Shown: positions 18,921-28,171, counted from the stretch's first letter. The stretch: 64,000 nucleotides of DNA from Bacteroidota bacterium (GCA_021156365.1 JAJNDK010000001.1:124001-188000); one strand, 5' to 3'. The notes: generated by a model not told the origin, from the letters alone. Made by a program: numbers and translations.

Positions 18921-19136
18921 ATGAATCCGCGTTATCTTGCTTTTGGATTTTGTTTCCTGCTGATCCTTGCCGGTATTGTAATGCTGCTGTTCGGCATCGA
19001 AGATCCGTATTTAGCTTCTTCCAAAACAGCCCCAAAAGGAGGAACAGTTCCGTATGGCTGGGAGGTCATAACGATTGGTACAATTTGTGTATGTGGGGTC
19101 TGGCTGATTGGCAGGCTGCCTAAGAAAAAGCGATGA
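18921..19136 (+). CDS. Small two-helix membrane protein
   Basis: 71 residues with hydrophobic helices at about 6-26 and 46-63, a short periplasmic or cytoplasmic loop between them, and a basic tail LPKKKR. No family recognised. It lies 15 nt before the next gene, in a low-GC patch downstream of the macroglobulin, so the two may be co-transcribed. Confidence 0.45.
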   Translation: MNPRYLAFGFCFLLILAGIVMLLFGIEDPYLASSKTAPKGGTVPYGWEVITIGTICVCGVWLIGRLPKKKR

Positions 19137-19151
19137 ATTACTGATATACCG

Positions 19152-19844
19152 ATGAAGATACGCGATCTCGAAGATATACAGGCTGATATTCGATATGTAA
19201 GCGGGAAGAATGAAAATTTCTTTTCCTGGATGTTTTACAACAAAGAAAGAAGGTTAAAAGAATTGCGGCAGGAGGAATTCAATCGCCTTGATCTGTGGTT
19301 GCTGGAAAATAATGAAGAGTATGCCCGGCTGGCAGCTGATTCTATGCAATGTTTGCTGAATCTAAGGTGGGAAATGAAAGTATTGCAGACAGAGTCCGTT
19401 GGAAAAAATATGCCCCGTGTTACCGGTGTGAAAGGAGGTATGGATACCGACGGAAATCTCCGGGGTATTGCTTTCAAGGAGTGGTTCCTGGCAAGTAAAC
19501 CTAATCCCTCCTGTTTTATCGGAAGGATAGATCATCATGGCAATTTCTATGTGGAAGCAGTCGAAATGAAAGACGATCCATATGGAAATGTAGAACCTTC
19601 ATTTTACAGGGCTATTGTTGGTGACAAGGGGCACTTACTCTTTGAAAAGGGAGCACCTGCACAACGATCGTCCTTTTTCGCTATTGATACCCAAATTTAC
19701 GTGCTTGAGGGTATAGTTTTCAGCGATACAGTGATGAAAAGCAATTTTATGGAAAATAAGAAACGCCTTATGGACCTTATTAATGAACAACGAGTGAAAG
19801 ATGAATCGGGTAGTTTCCTGTTTCCACCGAAAAAGCTATTCTAA
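19152..19844 (+). CDS. Hypothetical protein, 230 residues
   Basis: No family recognised. The first 80 residues are charged and helical (NKERRLKELRQEEFNRLDLWLLE) and may form a coiled coil; from about 95 the composition is mixed alpha/beta, with GGMDTDGNLRGIAF and a proline-containing end FLFPPKKLF. No signal peptide and no obvious catalytic motif. The uninterrupted 230-codon frame and normal composition support a real gene. Confidence 0.55.
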   Translation: MKIRDLEDIQADIRYVSGKNENFFSWMFYNKERRLKELRQEEFNRLDLWLLENNEEYARLAADSMQCLLNLRWEMKVLQTESVGKNMPRVTGVKGGMDTDGNLRGIAFKEWFLASKPNPSCFIGRIDHHGNFYVEAVEMKDDPYGNVEPSFYRAIVGDKGHLLFEKGAPAQRSSFFAIDTQIYVLEGIVFSDTVMKSNFMENKKRLMDLINEQRVKDESGSFLFPPKKLF

Positions 19845-19865
19845 AACTTATTATAAAATTTAAAA

Positions 19866-20218
19866 ATGAACCCAACCAAACTATTTTTCCTCTTCTTTTT
19901 ATTTTCGGTATCTGTTGTTTCCAGCCAGGTATGTCCTCCGGGCTTTATGAAGATCAAGGTGCTAAAGTATAGCAACGACGAGCCCATAACGGATAGTGTT
20001 TTACTGAAAATGGTCACGGTGACACTGAGCGATAGTCTTGTTGTTCATTACCTGCCGGATCAGGATGGGAACTACAAAGTATTAACGTAAAAGGATATCA
20101 AAAAGCAATTTATACGGATATTTGGATATTATCTGGTAGTGGCCCTTCTCCTATAGTTCGGTTGTTAACAGATGAGCCGGTACCCCAGGAGAAGAAGGAA
20201 CGGAAACATAAAAAATGA
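19866..20218 (+). pseudogene. Short secreted protein gene broken by a single-base frameshift
   Basis: A clear signal peptide (residues 1-20, ends VVSSQ) begins at 19866, and the frame stops at 20088-20090 directly after DQDGNYKV. In another frame the sequence continues from 20081 as INVKGYQKAIYTDIW and stays open to a TGA at 20216-20218, ending in a basic tail. GNYKVNVKGYQKA would be a natural carboxypeptidase-like or SusF-type strand, so the two pieces were very likely one protein of about 117 residues that lost one base near 20081. A sequencing error would look the same. Confidence 0.5.
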
Positions 20219-20477
20219 TCATTATATAGCAAGGATCAAAATACTAACCTTCTTTAAGCCCCGGCAGGAATACGGTCACTATCCGGATAAGCAGCGAGAT
20301 CCGCCGGGAAGAAAATAAGCCGAAGGAGTTATGTTATCTTCTCTTCTCACAAAGTCGGCTGAGGCCGGAGACACGAAAGCTAAAAAACTGTTAATTGATA
20401 TCTGCAAATAATAGCTAAGTCCTACAGGAGCATAAAATTTCGCTCTTTCAGCCCGGAATTAACATATTTAGCGATCT

Positions 20478-20838
20478 GATAGTACTTATGTACCCATCCG
20501 ATACTACTACTGTGCCCGCACGATAGTAGTATTGTCCCCACACAGTAGTACTATTCTCCTGCGCAGTAGTACTACGGAGTCATCCAATACTGCTATTTTT
20601 CCGCATAATAGTACTACGCAGCTATCCAATACTACTATTTTCTCACACGCGGGTACTACGCAGCCATCCGATACTACTGCCCGGTCATCTGTCGGTACCG
20701 CGCAGCCATGGAGTATTACTAACCGGTCATTCGGTAGTACTACGCAACCATCGGATACTACTGCCCGGTTATCCTAATAGTATGTCATTGGATCCGTACT
20801 ATTTCTCCTACTCATATAATAGTACTGATTGCCCCGTG
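20478..20838. repeat. Degenerate tandem array with a 21-bp period (array 1)
   Basis: About 17 consecutive units of 21 bp (a few of 22) fill this gap. Units alternate between two subtypes, one containing GTACTACGCAGCCATCC (for example at 20607, 20649 and 20733) and one starting GATACTACT or AATACTACT (20628, 20670, 20754), giving a 42-bp higher-order repeat. No unit is identical to another, so this is not a recent microsatellite, and there are no unrelated spacers as in CRISPR. The remaining flanks, 20219-20477 and 20839-21050, hold no gene that can be supported. Confidence 0.75.
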
Positions 20839-21050
20839 AATTATCTTTTTGAGAAAGAGAGTCTAAGCAGTGCAATTTGCAAAAGGGAATTTTTTTTGTA
20901 TCTTAGTTATAGGGAAACACAGGGGGCAGTTTATTCACTTTGTCCGGCCTTTTATCTTTTGGTTTTTTGTATACACTCTTGACCCTTCCCTTTGCTTGTA
21001 ATAGCAATCAAGAAAATCAGGTCTTAACCGTATACTAAAAACGTAGCCGC

Positions 21051-22061
21051 ATGAAAAAAACAATTTACCCCTTCGTCCTTCTGCTGCCCTTAATAGGCTT
21101 GCAAACGTCCTGTAGAGAAACCGAAACACAGTTTCTCAATAAGGATACTAAAACGCTTGAAAAAATAATGGAATGCGGTCCGCTTAATTACAGCTTTTCA
21201 TTCGGCGTAGGCAATTCACAGCAGCCCGAAAAAGCGATCACATTTAAAGTGAACAATCCTAAACGTGTCAATCTGAGCAACACGGACAGCTGCCGGAGAT
21301 ACACTTTTCTTATTGTTGATTATTTCCTGGATGAGATCCTTTTCGACCGGGATGCTTATTCTCACATCAATGTGGTGTTTACTTCGGACGAAGGCGAGCA
21401 GAAAATAGAAGGATCGTATCCGGAAGTAATGGAATCGATGATCAATTATTACTTTCAGAATATGCATTTGGACAGGGCTTTGGAGATCGCGAAAAAACTG
21501 GTGGAACGTTCTCCAAACGATCCCGATTATTATTGGATACGCGGGAGAGTATTCTATGAAATGAAAAAGTACAGGGAAGCCCTCAGCGACCTGAAAAAGG
21601 CGGTACAGATGAATCCTGAAAAAACCGCGTTCCAGGAGAGCCTTGGCTATGCTTATGTTGCGGACAGCTCTTTCACCGAAGCAGTGGGAGTCTTTACGAA
21701 GCTCCTCGATAAGGATTTTCAGAATGAAGAAGCTTCGATAGAGTTAGCCTGGTTGTATCTGCAGCTAAATCTCCCGGACGAAGCACTGAAACGTGCAAAT
21801 GATATTTCCAGTATCTCTGAGTGGGCCGGGGCCAAATACCGCCTGCAATCGATGGCCTATGCAAAAAAAAATCAACCCGATAGCGCCAATGCGATTATCA
21901 GCCGCTTGCTGCTGACTGATAGTAGTGGAGCTACCTTGCGGGTTGCGGGGAATGTGAAGCTGATGGAAAAAAAGCTTGCGCTGGCCTGTGACTATTTTAC
22001 AAAAGCCGCATTGCTCGGTGATCAGGAGGCACTACAGTTGCATGCAAAGAATTGTAACTAA
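21051..22061 (+). CDS. TPR-repeat lipoprotein
   Basis: Signal peptide with lipobox (LQTSC, cysteine about 21), then a beta-rich region about 35-135 and tetratricopeptide repeats about 140-330 (for example DPDYYWIRGRVFYEMKKYREALSDLKKAVQMNP). It should sit on the outer membrane facing the periplasm, as a scaffold for protein contacts. It converges with the HPP gene; only 8 nt lie between the two stop codons, so any terminator must be bidirectional or inside coding sequence. Confidence 0.8.
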   Translation: MKKTIYPFVLLLPLIGLQTSCRETETQFLNKDTKTLEKIMECGPLNYSFSFGVGNSQQPEKAITFKVNNPKRVNLSNTDSCRRYTFLIVDYFLDEILFDRDAYSHINVVFTSDEGEQKIEGSYPEVMESMINYYFQNMHLDRALEIAKKLVERSPNDPDYYWIRGRVFYEMKKYREALSDLKKAVQMNPEKTAFQESLGYAYVADSSFTEAVGVFTKLLDKDFQNEEASIELAWLYLQLNLPDEALKRANDISSISEWAGAKYRLQSMAYAKKNQPDSANAIISRLLLTDSSGATLRVAGNVKLMEKKLALACDYFTKAALLGDQEALQLHAKNCN

Positions 22062-22069
22062 CCGAAGCA

Positions 22070-22663
22070 TTATTTCCTGTACCCGAAAAATATACGGAAT
22101 CGTTTCTTAGGATCCATTTTGATCGGGTATCTCCTGTTCGGCGTAAGGTTATTAAAGATCAAAGCTACAACAAACAAGATCAGTACACCGGATAATACAG
22201 GGGATAAAACATACATATAGCCCAGTGCTTTTATTTTTTCGCTGCCGATGTTGGCGATCAGTGCAGTTGCTCCTCCGGGAGGATGCATGGTTTTGGTGAT
22301 CTGCATCAATACAATGGAAGATGCCACGGAAAGCGCTGAAGACAGCCATACTTCATTCGGGATCAGTTGGTGAACGGTAACTCCCACCAGTGCACAGATC
22401 AGGTGACCGCCGATCAGGTTCCTCGGTTGGGCAAGCGGGCTGTTGATAGCGCCGTAGATCAGCACGGAAGAAGCACCGAAAGAACCGATCAGGAAAAGAT
22501 TGTCGTTCAGTACAAAGTATTGGCTGTTCAAAAAACCAATGATGCCGATCCCGAAAAACGCTCCTAAAAAAGTAAACAAGTGCTCACGCAGATCAACCAG
22601 TGTTTCTTTGTAAACAATGTATTTTATTTTGCGGTAACTTCTTGTTAGTTTTTTCTGCGCCAT
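22070..22663 (-). CDS. HPP-family membrane protein
   Basis: 197 residues with about four to five hydrophobic helices and the family signature MHPPGGATALIANIG at about 127-141 (PF04982). Plant and cyanobacterial members have been linked to nitrite transport; the role in Bacteroidota is not settled. Its start codon touches the end of the ClC gene (22663 and 22664), so the two are translated from one message. Pairing with an anion channel suggests ion transport, an inference from position. Confidence 0.85.
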   Translation of the reverse strand: MAQKKLTRSYRKIKYIVYKETLVDLREHLFTFLGAFFGIGIIGFLNSQYFVLNDNLFLIGSFGASSVLIYGAINSPLAQPRNLIGGHLICALVGVTVHQLIPNEVWLSSALSVASSIVLMQITKTMHPPGGATALIANIGSEKIKALGYMYVLSPVLSGVLILFVVALIFNNLTPNRRYPIKMDPKKRFRIFFGYRK

Positions 22664-23974
22664 CTATACCTCTTTTTTAGTGTTTTCCGGTTTGCTTCTC
22701 ACAGGGATCGTGTTCACTGCTGAGTAGCTGTAAACCGTATACGGAACGATCAGCTTTGCAGTGAGCCTGGAAACAAGGCAGGTTGCCAAAACGGGAATGA
22801 GCAGGGTGTAATTATTCACCAGGCCGCAAACAAGGAACACCGCGGTGAAGGGGGCATGCAGGCTTGCGCTCAATACGGCACCCATACCAATGACCATAAA
22901 ATTTACAGGGATCACCTGTGCATCGAAATAAGTGTTCAGTACAGTAGCTACTAACAGACCAAGAAAAGCCCCGATAAAAAGGCTTGGTCCGAAGATCCCG
23001 CCATCACCACCGGCTGCCAGGGTAAGTGAGGTAGCGATCGGTTTTAAAACAAGAATACCTGCCAGCAGAAAAAAGAAAGCGTAGGAAACTTTAACAGAAG
23101 CCGGATCGTTGAAGATCTCCTGTATATAATGATAACCATCTCCATAAAGTTGTGGAAAAGTAATTATACAAGCGCTGATCAGCAGGGCACCCAAAAGGAT
23201 CCGCGTATAACGTTGGGAGATCCTGCTGAACTTTTGTTTAAAGAAGAGCACACACTTCGTCAGGTAAGCGGCATGCAATCCGGCCATTACACCTAAGAGC
23301 AGGAACCAGGGGATCGCATAATAATTCCAGTGATCCAGCTTCGGATGAAATAGATTGTCGGAGTGTAGCAGGAAATTAAAACACCAGACAGTTGCTACCG
23401 AAATCAAAATGCCGATGAGTACGGTACGCGATATTTTTTTATAGATCACCTCAAGGGCAAACAGTGCACCGGCGATCGGGCTGTTGAACAGGGCTGCCAC
23501 ACCTGCAGCTACGCCCGCACATATCAGCTCTTTCCGGTAAATATGATGAATGCCGGCTTTTGTTTGTGCTACTGCACCCACGCTGGCAGATGCTACCACA
23601 GTAGAAACTTCGATGCCGGTGGATCCGCCGAAAGCAAGTGTCAGAAATCCATTGATGAAATGAGAAGGGATCTTGTAAACGGGCAGTTCGTTGTGCCGCG
23701 TTTTTATCGTGTCGTAAATTTCCCGTATGCCTTTGTTCTCGCGTCTCTTGAAAAGGTATTGGCGCAACAGCGAGATCAGGACCAGCCCGGTGAGAGGAAA
23801 AACAAGGAAATACAGCCAGTTGTTCTTTGCCAGGTTAAAAAAACGGGACTCGTAGTGCTCTGTCAGTGTTTTCAGCAGATCGCCGAGTATTGCACATACT
23901 ACCCCGATGAGTACGGAAGCAAGTATGAATTTATAAAGCTCTTTATTCTTCGAGTGGTTCTTTTCTCCCATCAC
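22664..23974 (-). CDS. ClC-family chloride channel / proton antiporter
   Basis: 436 residues with about ten hydrophobic segments and the ClC signatures GGSTGIEVSTVVASASVGA (the glutamate stands where the GxEGP gating glutamate lies), VAAGVAALFNSPIAGALFALE and GGDGGIFGPSLFIGAFLG. There are no C-terminal CBS domains, as in the short prokaryotic type. The ORF opens with GTG at 23974 followed directly by an ATG at 23971; the ATG is the more likely start. First gene of a two-gene unit with the HPP protein. The Bacteroidota form of the gating motif is divergent, so channel versus exchanger cannot be decided. Confidence 0.9.
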   Translation of the reverse strand: MMGEKNHSKNKELYKFILASVLIGVVCAILGDLLKTLTEHYESRFFNLAKNNWLYFLVFPLTGLVLISLLRQYLFKRRENKGIREIYDTIKTRHNELPVYKIPSHFINGFLTLAFGGSTGIEVSTVVASASVGAVAQTKAGIHHIYRKELICAGVAAGVAALFNSPIAGALFALEVIYKKISRTVLIGILISVATVWCFNFLLHSDNLFHPKLDHWNYYAIPWFLLLGVMAGLHAAYLTKCVLFFKQKFSRISQRYTRILLGALLISACIITFPQLYGDGYHYIQEIFNDPASVKVSYAFFFLLAGILVLKPIATSLTLAAGGDGGIFGPSLFIGAFLGLLVATVLNTYFDAQVIPVNFMVIGMGAVLSASLHAPFTAVFLVCGLVNNYTLLIPVLATCLVSRLTAKLIVPYTVYSYSAVNTIPVRSKPENTKKEV

Positions 23975-24118
23975 ATTTCCTTTTTAGCAGCTCATGGATA
24001 CCGATTTGTATTATGGGGCCTAAATGTATCGATAAATTAAGGATCTGTGTTTTATTTTAACAGTAATTTGTACTTTAGTATTCGATAGAAAGAAGTTCAA
24101 AACAGAATTCACAATAAT

Positions 24119-24745
24119 ATGTTAAGACTACCTGTTGTTTTATTTTCAACTTTATTTGTTCTGGTCTCTTGCTCAGATGGGAACCAAAAAGCAGAAGACG
24201 AACCCGCAAAAGACTCCCTCATCTGCATCATGCCTCCGCCGGATACAAGTCTCCAGGCAGTTTCGGATACCATTACAAAACAAAAGACGTTTGCTTTCGG
24301 ACTCGAGAGCTTTGATTGCATTGAGCAGGTCACTTTCAGCATACCGCTGCCTTTGAAAGAATATCCTTTGGATGAAAGTGAAAAAAGAGAAAGAGGCGAT
24401 TTCTTATTCATAAACAGAAAGAATAAAGATTTCTATATAACAGTGAATGCGCTGTTTCGATCCGATAAGAAGGTAAAGATCGAAGACTATTTTAAGAACA
24501 GCTATACGGAAGAAACCGAAGCAGAAGCAAAAATAGTTACCGAAAAGAAGCTGGTACCAGGTACCTCTTGTTTTTATGCGAAAGGCTTTTGGTCGAACCT
24601 TGGAGACAAACAGCGCTTTACAGAAGTCACCTGGCTTCGGAGCGATGATGTAGTGGTGTTAAAAGCAAACTACGCTATAAAGGATACTGCTATCTGGGAT
24701 CAGTACCTGAGTGAAATGATCAGATCTGATTCTGATTATCAGTAG
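24119..24745 (+). CDS. Hypothetical lipoprotein
   Basis: 208 residues with a signal peptide and lipobox FVLVSCSDG (cysteine about 18), then an acidic linker and a mixed alpha/beta domain (SIPLPLKEYPLDESEKRERGDFLF). No family recognised. It is convergent with the following membrane protein gene, 9 nt between stops. Confidence 0.6.
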   Translation: MLRLPVVLFSTLFVLVSCSDGNQKAEDEPAKDSLICIMPPPDTSLQAVSDTITKQKTFAFGLESFDCIEQVTFSIPLPLKEYPLDESEKRERGDFLFINRKNKDFYITVNALFRSDKKVKIEDYFKNSYTEETEAEAKIVTEKKLVPGTSCFYAKGFWSNLGDKQRFTEVTWLRSDDVVVLKANYAIKDTAIWDQYLSEMIRSDSDYQ

Positions 24746-24754
24746 GGGTTACTG

Positions 24755-25219
24755 CTACAGGCTGGTATGCGATAAGTATACATGCGACCTTCGGGAAACA
24801 CTTAGCTCGATCTCTGTGAGCGGTTCTATCGAGAGGTAGGCTTCCTCGCTCAGCTTTACGAACTTTATACCGTATGGATTTTTTTCCATCCGGATCCCCC
24901 AGGTATTTACATCCAGCAAATCCGATTTTCCTTTTCGAAGTACTCTTGTCCGGAAGGTAAGCTTTCCCTGTTCATCCATATCCTTTTGTATGTTTTTCAA
25001 CAGGATGAAATAGAGGTAGAGGGCTATACCGATCCAAACGAATAACAGAAAATAAAGTAAGTCGAAATTTGCAAAAGCACGCTGCCCTTTGAATAGTTTT
25101 ATTACCTGTGCAATGATCTCGACAGCCATCAGTACAAATGCTGATTTCCAGATAAAGGACTTGTTGCGGACGTAAGCCTTTTTCAGCTCTTCCAGTTCGG
25201 TTTCACTCAGTTGCTGCAT
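24755..25219 (-). CDS. Small membrane protein with a cytosolic C-terminal domain
   Basis: 154 residues: a charged N-terminal helix, two membrane helices at about 24-42 and 53-73, and a beta-rich tail that contains ENPYGIKFVKLSEEAYLSIEP-like strands. No family recognised. It begins 3 nt after prmC ends and so is probably translated with it, but nothing links it to release-factor modification. Confidence 0.55.
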   Translation of the reverse strand: MQQLSETELEELKKAYVRNKSFIWKSAFVLMAVEIIAQVIKLFKGQRAFANFDLLYFLLFVWIGIALYLYFILLKNIQKDMDEQGKLTFRTRVLRKGKSDLLDVNTWGIRMEKNPYGIKFVKLSEEAYLSIEPLTEIELSVSRRSHVYLSHTSL

Positions 25220-25222
25220 GCT

Positions 25223-26095
25223 TTAGGCTTTAATACACCAAAGTATACGGTCGTTCCCGTTTATATCTTTTTGTACGATAATATTTTTAAAGCCTTTTTC
25301 TGCCACCACGTCTGTCACTTCTTTTGCCATCCGTTGATTGATCTCGAAGAATAGTTTTCCGCCCGCATTCATGTTCTCTTTGGCAAAGTCAGTAATCTTT
25401 TTGTAGAACAGCAAAGGATCATTGTCCTCTACAAACAAAGCTAAGTGCGGTTCGAAGTCGAGTACATTCTTTTCCATCTGCGTGCTTTCGCTTTTTGCAA
25501 TATAAGGAGGATTGCTGATGATGTAGTCGAAAGTGATCTTATCAATGTTTTGAGCGGTGAGTATATCGGCTTTTACGAAATGAACTTCGGTATTGTTATC
25601 GGCTGCATTGCGGATCGCTACCTGTAATGCTTCCGGTGAAATATCAACAGCGTGTACAAGAGCTTCCGGCGCTTCTTTTTCGATGCACACCGGTATACAG
25701 CCACTGCCTGTTCCGATGTCAAGCATATGCAGGTTCATCTGCTTTTCTTTTTTGTATTCATCCAATACCAGCTTCACTAATTCTTCCGTTTCGGGACGGG
25801 GGATCAGCACATGTTCGTTCACATGGAATTTCAGTCCGTAGAACCAGGCTGTTTTGGTGATGTACTGTATAGGCTTGTGAGTAGCTAACTCTTTGGCGAT
25901 ATCATAAATAAGGACCAGCTCCGATTGGTTGATGCGCTCATCCTGCTTGTTCCGGAAATCCGTTTTGCTGATGCCCATTACATGCTCAAAAGCAATGGAA
26001 GTGAGCTCGTCTATTTCATCCACACTGTAAATGCTTTTCAGGTGTTCCCTGTAAAAACTGAGCATATCACTTATCTTGTTCCCGGCTATTTTCAA
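25223..26095 (-). CDS. prmC: Peptide chain release factor N5-glutamine methyltransferase
   Basis: SAM-dependent enzyme that methylates the glutamine of the GGQ motif in RF1 and RF2, needed for efficient termination. An N-terminal helical domain (about 1-90) is followed by the methyltransferase fold with LDIGTGSGCIPVCIE at about 125-139 and the diagnostic NPPYIAKSE near 196-204. 290 residues, normal length. It lies 6 nt downstream of the F420-reductase-like gene on the same strand. Confidence 0.94.
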   Translation of the reverse strand: MKIAGNKISDMLSFYREHLKSIYSVDEIDELTSIAFEHVMGISKTDFRNKQDERINQSELVLIYDIAKELATHKPIQYITKTAWFYGLKFHVNEHVLIPRPETEELVKLVLDEYKKEKQMNLHMLDIGTGSGCIPVCIEKEAPEALVHAVDISPEALQVAIRNAADNNTEVHFVKADILTAQNIDKITFDYIISNPPYIAKSESTQMEKNVLDFEPHLALFVEDNDPLLFYKKITDFAKENMNAGGKLFFEINQRMAKEVTDVVAEKGFKNIIVQKDINGNDRILWCIKA

Positions 26096-26101
26096 TTCGA
26101 T

Positions 26102-26749
26102 TTATTTTTTTAATAGTTTAAATGTATGGCTCCACTGATTATTCAGAAAACCCGGTATGCACCATAATATACAAAGCGACTCTATCGTCCCAGCAGCTTC
26201 GGCCTTTCCCATGTCTTCCGGATCCCAGCCAAATTGTGTAAGTATCGTTTTTACTTCCGTTTTAGCAGCATCATTGTTGCCGCAAATAAACATTGTTGGT
26301 ATAATTCCGTTGTAATCAGGGTTTACCATAGTAGGTCCGCCGGTGCTGTTGAATGCTTTTACAAAATTCGCTTCCGGAAAAGCCGCTTGCAGATCTTCCA
26401 TCAATGAGGAATTGGCAGGTGTGAAATAACGCAGCACTCCGTTCACCGGCGGTGCAGAAGCATCGATAGGATTGGTAACATCGATGATCGTTTTACCGGA
26501 CAGGTTTTGTTTTCCTGCCAGGCTTAGTACATCTTTTGCAATGGCGCCTTTTGATACAAGCACGATCAGCTCACCAAACGCTGCCGTTTCTTCGAAGCTT
26601 CCGACTTTACCCAAAGGGTTGGAAGCCTTCCATTTGTCGAGCTTGGATGCCGTGCGGGTGCCGATCATTACATCATACCCGTGTTTCAAAAATCCTGCCG
26701 CGAGTGTTTGTCCTGCAGAACCTGAACCTAAAATGCCTGCTTTTTTCAT
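26102..26749 (-). CDS. NADPH-dependent F420-reductase-like Rossmann oxidoreductase
   Basis: 215 residues. The N-terminal MKKAGILGSGSAGQTLAAG is a NAD(P)-binding Rossmann motif and the body (YDVMIGTRTASKLDKWK, TIIDVTNPIDASAPP, FVKAFNSTGGPTMVNP) fits the F420-dependent NADP reductase / NADP-oxidoreductase family (PF03807 type). In Bacteroidota these enzymes act without F420, so the substrate is unknown. A longer open frame up to 26872 is rejected, because its extra 41 residues are the antisense-like tail of the duplicated region and the Rossmann motif should start the protein. Its first 27 codons are also present as a relic at 28065-28145. Confidence 0.8.
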   Translation of the reverse strand: MKKAGILGSGSAGQTLAAGFLKHGYDVMIGTRTASKLDKWKASNPLGKVGSFEETAAFGELIVLVSKGAIAKDVLSLAGKQNLSGKTIIDVTNPIDASAPPVNGVLRYFTPANSSLMEDLQAAFPEANFVKAFNSTGGPTMVNPDYNGIIPTMFICGNNDAAKTEVKTILTQFGWDPEDMGKAEAAGTIESLCILWCIPGFLNNQWSHTFKLLKK

Positions 26750-26783
26750 ATGGCGATGTTTATAGAATTTGTACGTAAGGTAG

Positions 26784-28052
26784 TTATAACAATCGTTTGA
26801 TGTCAAAATCAGTGAAGATCTTTTTGATGTCATCCACGATAAGATCATCGCCTGTTTTGGCATCCTTCCCATCTGTCACTACCGAAAGCCAGTGCCAAAG
26901 TCCCATTAATTCCACATGAATACCCAGGTATTCTCCCCAGCTCATTTTGATCTCCTCCCGGTCTGAACGCCCGGTAGCGCAGCTGATAAAGGCGTGATGC
27001 TTAGCGTCAAAACGAACAGCTGTAAAACCGGAATCACCTGTGTATCTTTCTAACATGAAATGTCCTTTCAACTCCCTGACGTCACTTTCCGCAGTATCCT
27101 TATAAACTACATCTTTTCCCCATACTCTCCTGATCATGGCATTTTGACCACCCATCATTTCGTCTATGGGTAAAAGGTTGATCGATCCCGAAATGGTGCC
27201 GAGATCCCATTCTATTTCCAATCCGTCTACCTGGCTGTAAAATGAAAGCACGGTATCGGGCAGGGAGAAGCCAAGTGATTCCTGCACTTTCATCAGATGG
27301 CTGGCAGAAGCCCCTGTGAACTGGATTTTTTTTGTACGGATCGTGGCCTTCTTTTTCTTCAGGTGCTGCAGGCCTGCATTTAGCTCAGCAATGTAATCAC
27401 GTTTGTTTTTTATAGCAGACAGTTTGCAGGCATCTTTTGCCATTTTTATTTTTTCTTCCGGGAAATTGCTGAGCTGCTGCTCCTGGAACAGATCGTATGT
27501 TGTATCGTAGATATAATGGTCTGAGATCTTCGACGGATCGTCGATGAAGAATTGCTGCCAGAGTTCGATACCCATATATTTCACCGAACATTCGAGGTAT
27601 TCCGCAAAGCTGAGATGCAGCTTGTTGCAGTGTTCGCTGAAAGTAAGCAAGTGCAGATCCAGTGTGCCATTTTCAGCTATGTAGGCGATCACATAGTTCC
27701 CTGCAGGGAATAAGAGATCAATGATCAGGAAATTTTTATCCTTTAACTTGGTATTTGCAAGGGAATCATCGGATGATACACCCAATTCGAAAATGATGGC
27801 CGGCGATCTTAATGCAAGAGCGTATTTCATCTTTTTCGGCAGGCCGACAGCTTCTGTTGTAATTTGTGTTCTGTTACAGGCCGCATAGAGTTCAAGCAGC
27901 TCCGCAGGAATGCGGCGCTTGTACTTTTTCTGAATACTGTCCAGTTCTTTTTTATCCTCCGGCGGCCTGATAAAATCCAGGCTCACCTGGAATCTTTTGT
28001 CTTTCTTCAGATCCTTAACCTTTGCCTGTAACTGTTTAATGATAGTGTCCAT
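26784..28052 (-). CDS. Double SMI1/KNR4-like (SUKH) protein, copy B
   Basis: 422 residues, same length as copy A (28172-29440) and closely similar along its whole length. Two related domains can be seen: about 30-165 (IPAELLELYAACNRTQ) and about 275-410 (SLPDTVLSFYSQVDGLEIEWDLGTISGSINLLP), both in the style of SUKH proteins, which often act as immunity proteins of polymorphic toxins. The start is placed at the ATG at 28052, equivalent to the start of copy A; the reading frame continues upstream through a reductase relic, which would add 31 foreign residues. Function as immunity is inferred; a general scaffold role is possible. Confidence 0.65.
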   Translation of the reverse strand: MDTIIKQLQAKVKDLKKDKRFQVSLDFIRPPEDKKELDSIQKKYKRRIPAELLELYAACNRTQITTEAVGLPKKMKYALALRSPAIIFELGVSSDDSLANTKLKDKNFLIIDLLFPAGNYVIAYIAENGTLDLHLLTFSEHCNKLHLSFAEYLECSVKYMGIELWQQFFIDDPSKISDHYIYDTTYDLFQEQQLSNFPEEKIKMAKDACKLSAIKNKRDYIAELNAGLQHLKKKKATIRTKKIQFTGASASHLMKVQESLGFSLPDTVLSFYSQVDGLEIEWDLGTISGSINLLPIDEMMGGQNAMIRRVWGKDVVYKDTAESDVRELKGHFMLERYTGDSGFTAVRFDAKHHAFISCATGRSDREEIKMSWGEYLGIHVELMGLWHWLSVVTDGKDAKTGDDLIVDDIKKIFTDFDIKRLL

Positions 28053-28064
28053 AGAGTATTGGCG

Positions 28065-28145
28065 TACCTCGTATCCGTGTTTCAAAAATCCCGATGATAG
28101 TGTTTGTCCCGCAGAACCTGATCCTAATATTCCTGCTTTTTTCAT
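28065..28145 (-). pseudogene. Relic of the F420-reductase-like gene (first 27 codons)
   Basis: Encodes MKKAGILGSGSAGQTLSSG and continues to HGYEV, matching the first 27 residues of the intact reductase at 26749 except for the changes in TLSSG and YEV. It is the scar of a tandem duplication of about 1.4 kb and stays in frame with SUKH copy B, so the annotated reading frame of copy B can look 31 residues longer than it is. Confidence 0.75.
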
Positions 28146-28171
28146 GGTAATTCTGTTTAATCAGATGTTGT

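Noticed and set aside
20532-20777. Serine/threonine-rich 81-residue reading frame
   Set aside because: It only follows the phase of the 21-bp array; no start context or promoter, and it ends with the array.
20478-20838. CRISPR array
   Set aside because: Units are 21 bp long with no conserved repeat separated by unrelated spacers, and no cas gene is in the window.
26750-26872. Longer N-terminus of the F420-reductase-like protein
   Set aside because: The Rossmann motif should be near the start; the additional residues derive from the other strand of the duplicated SUKH end.
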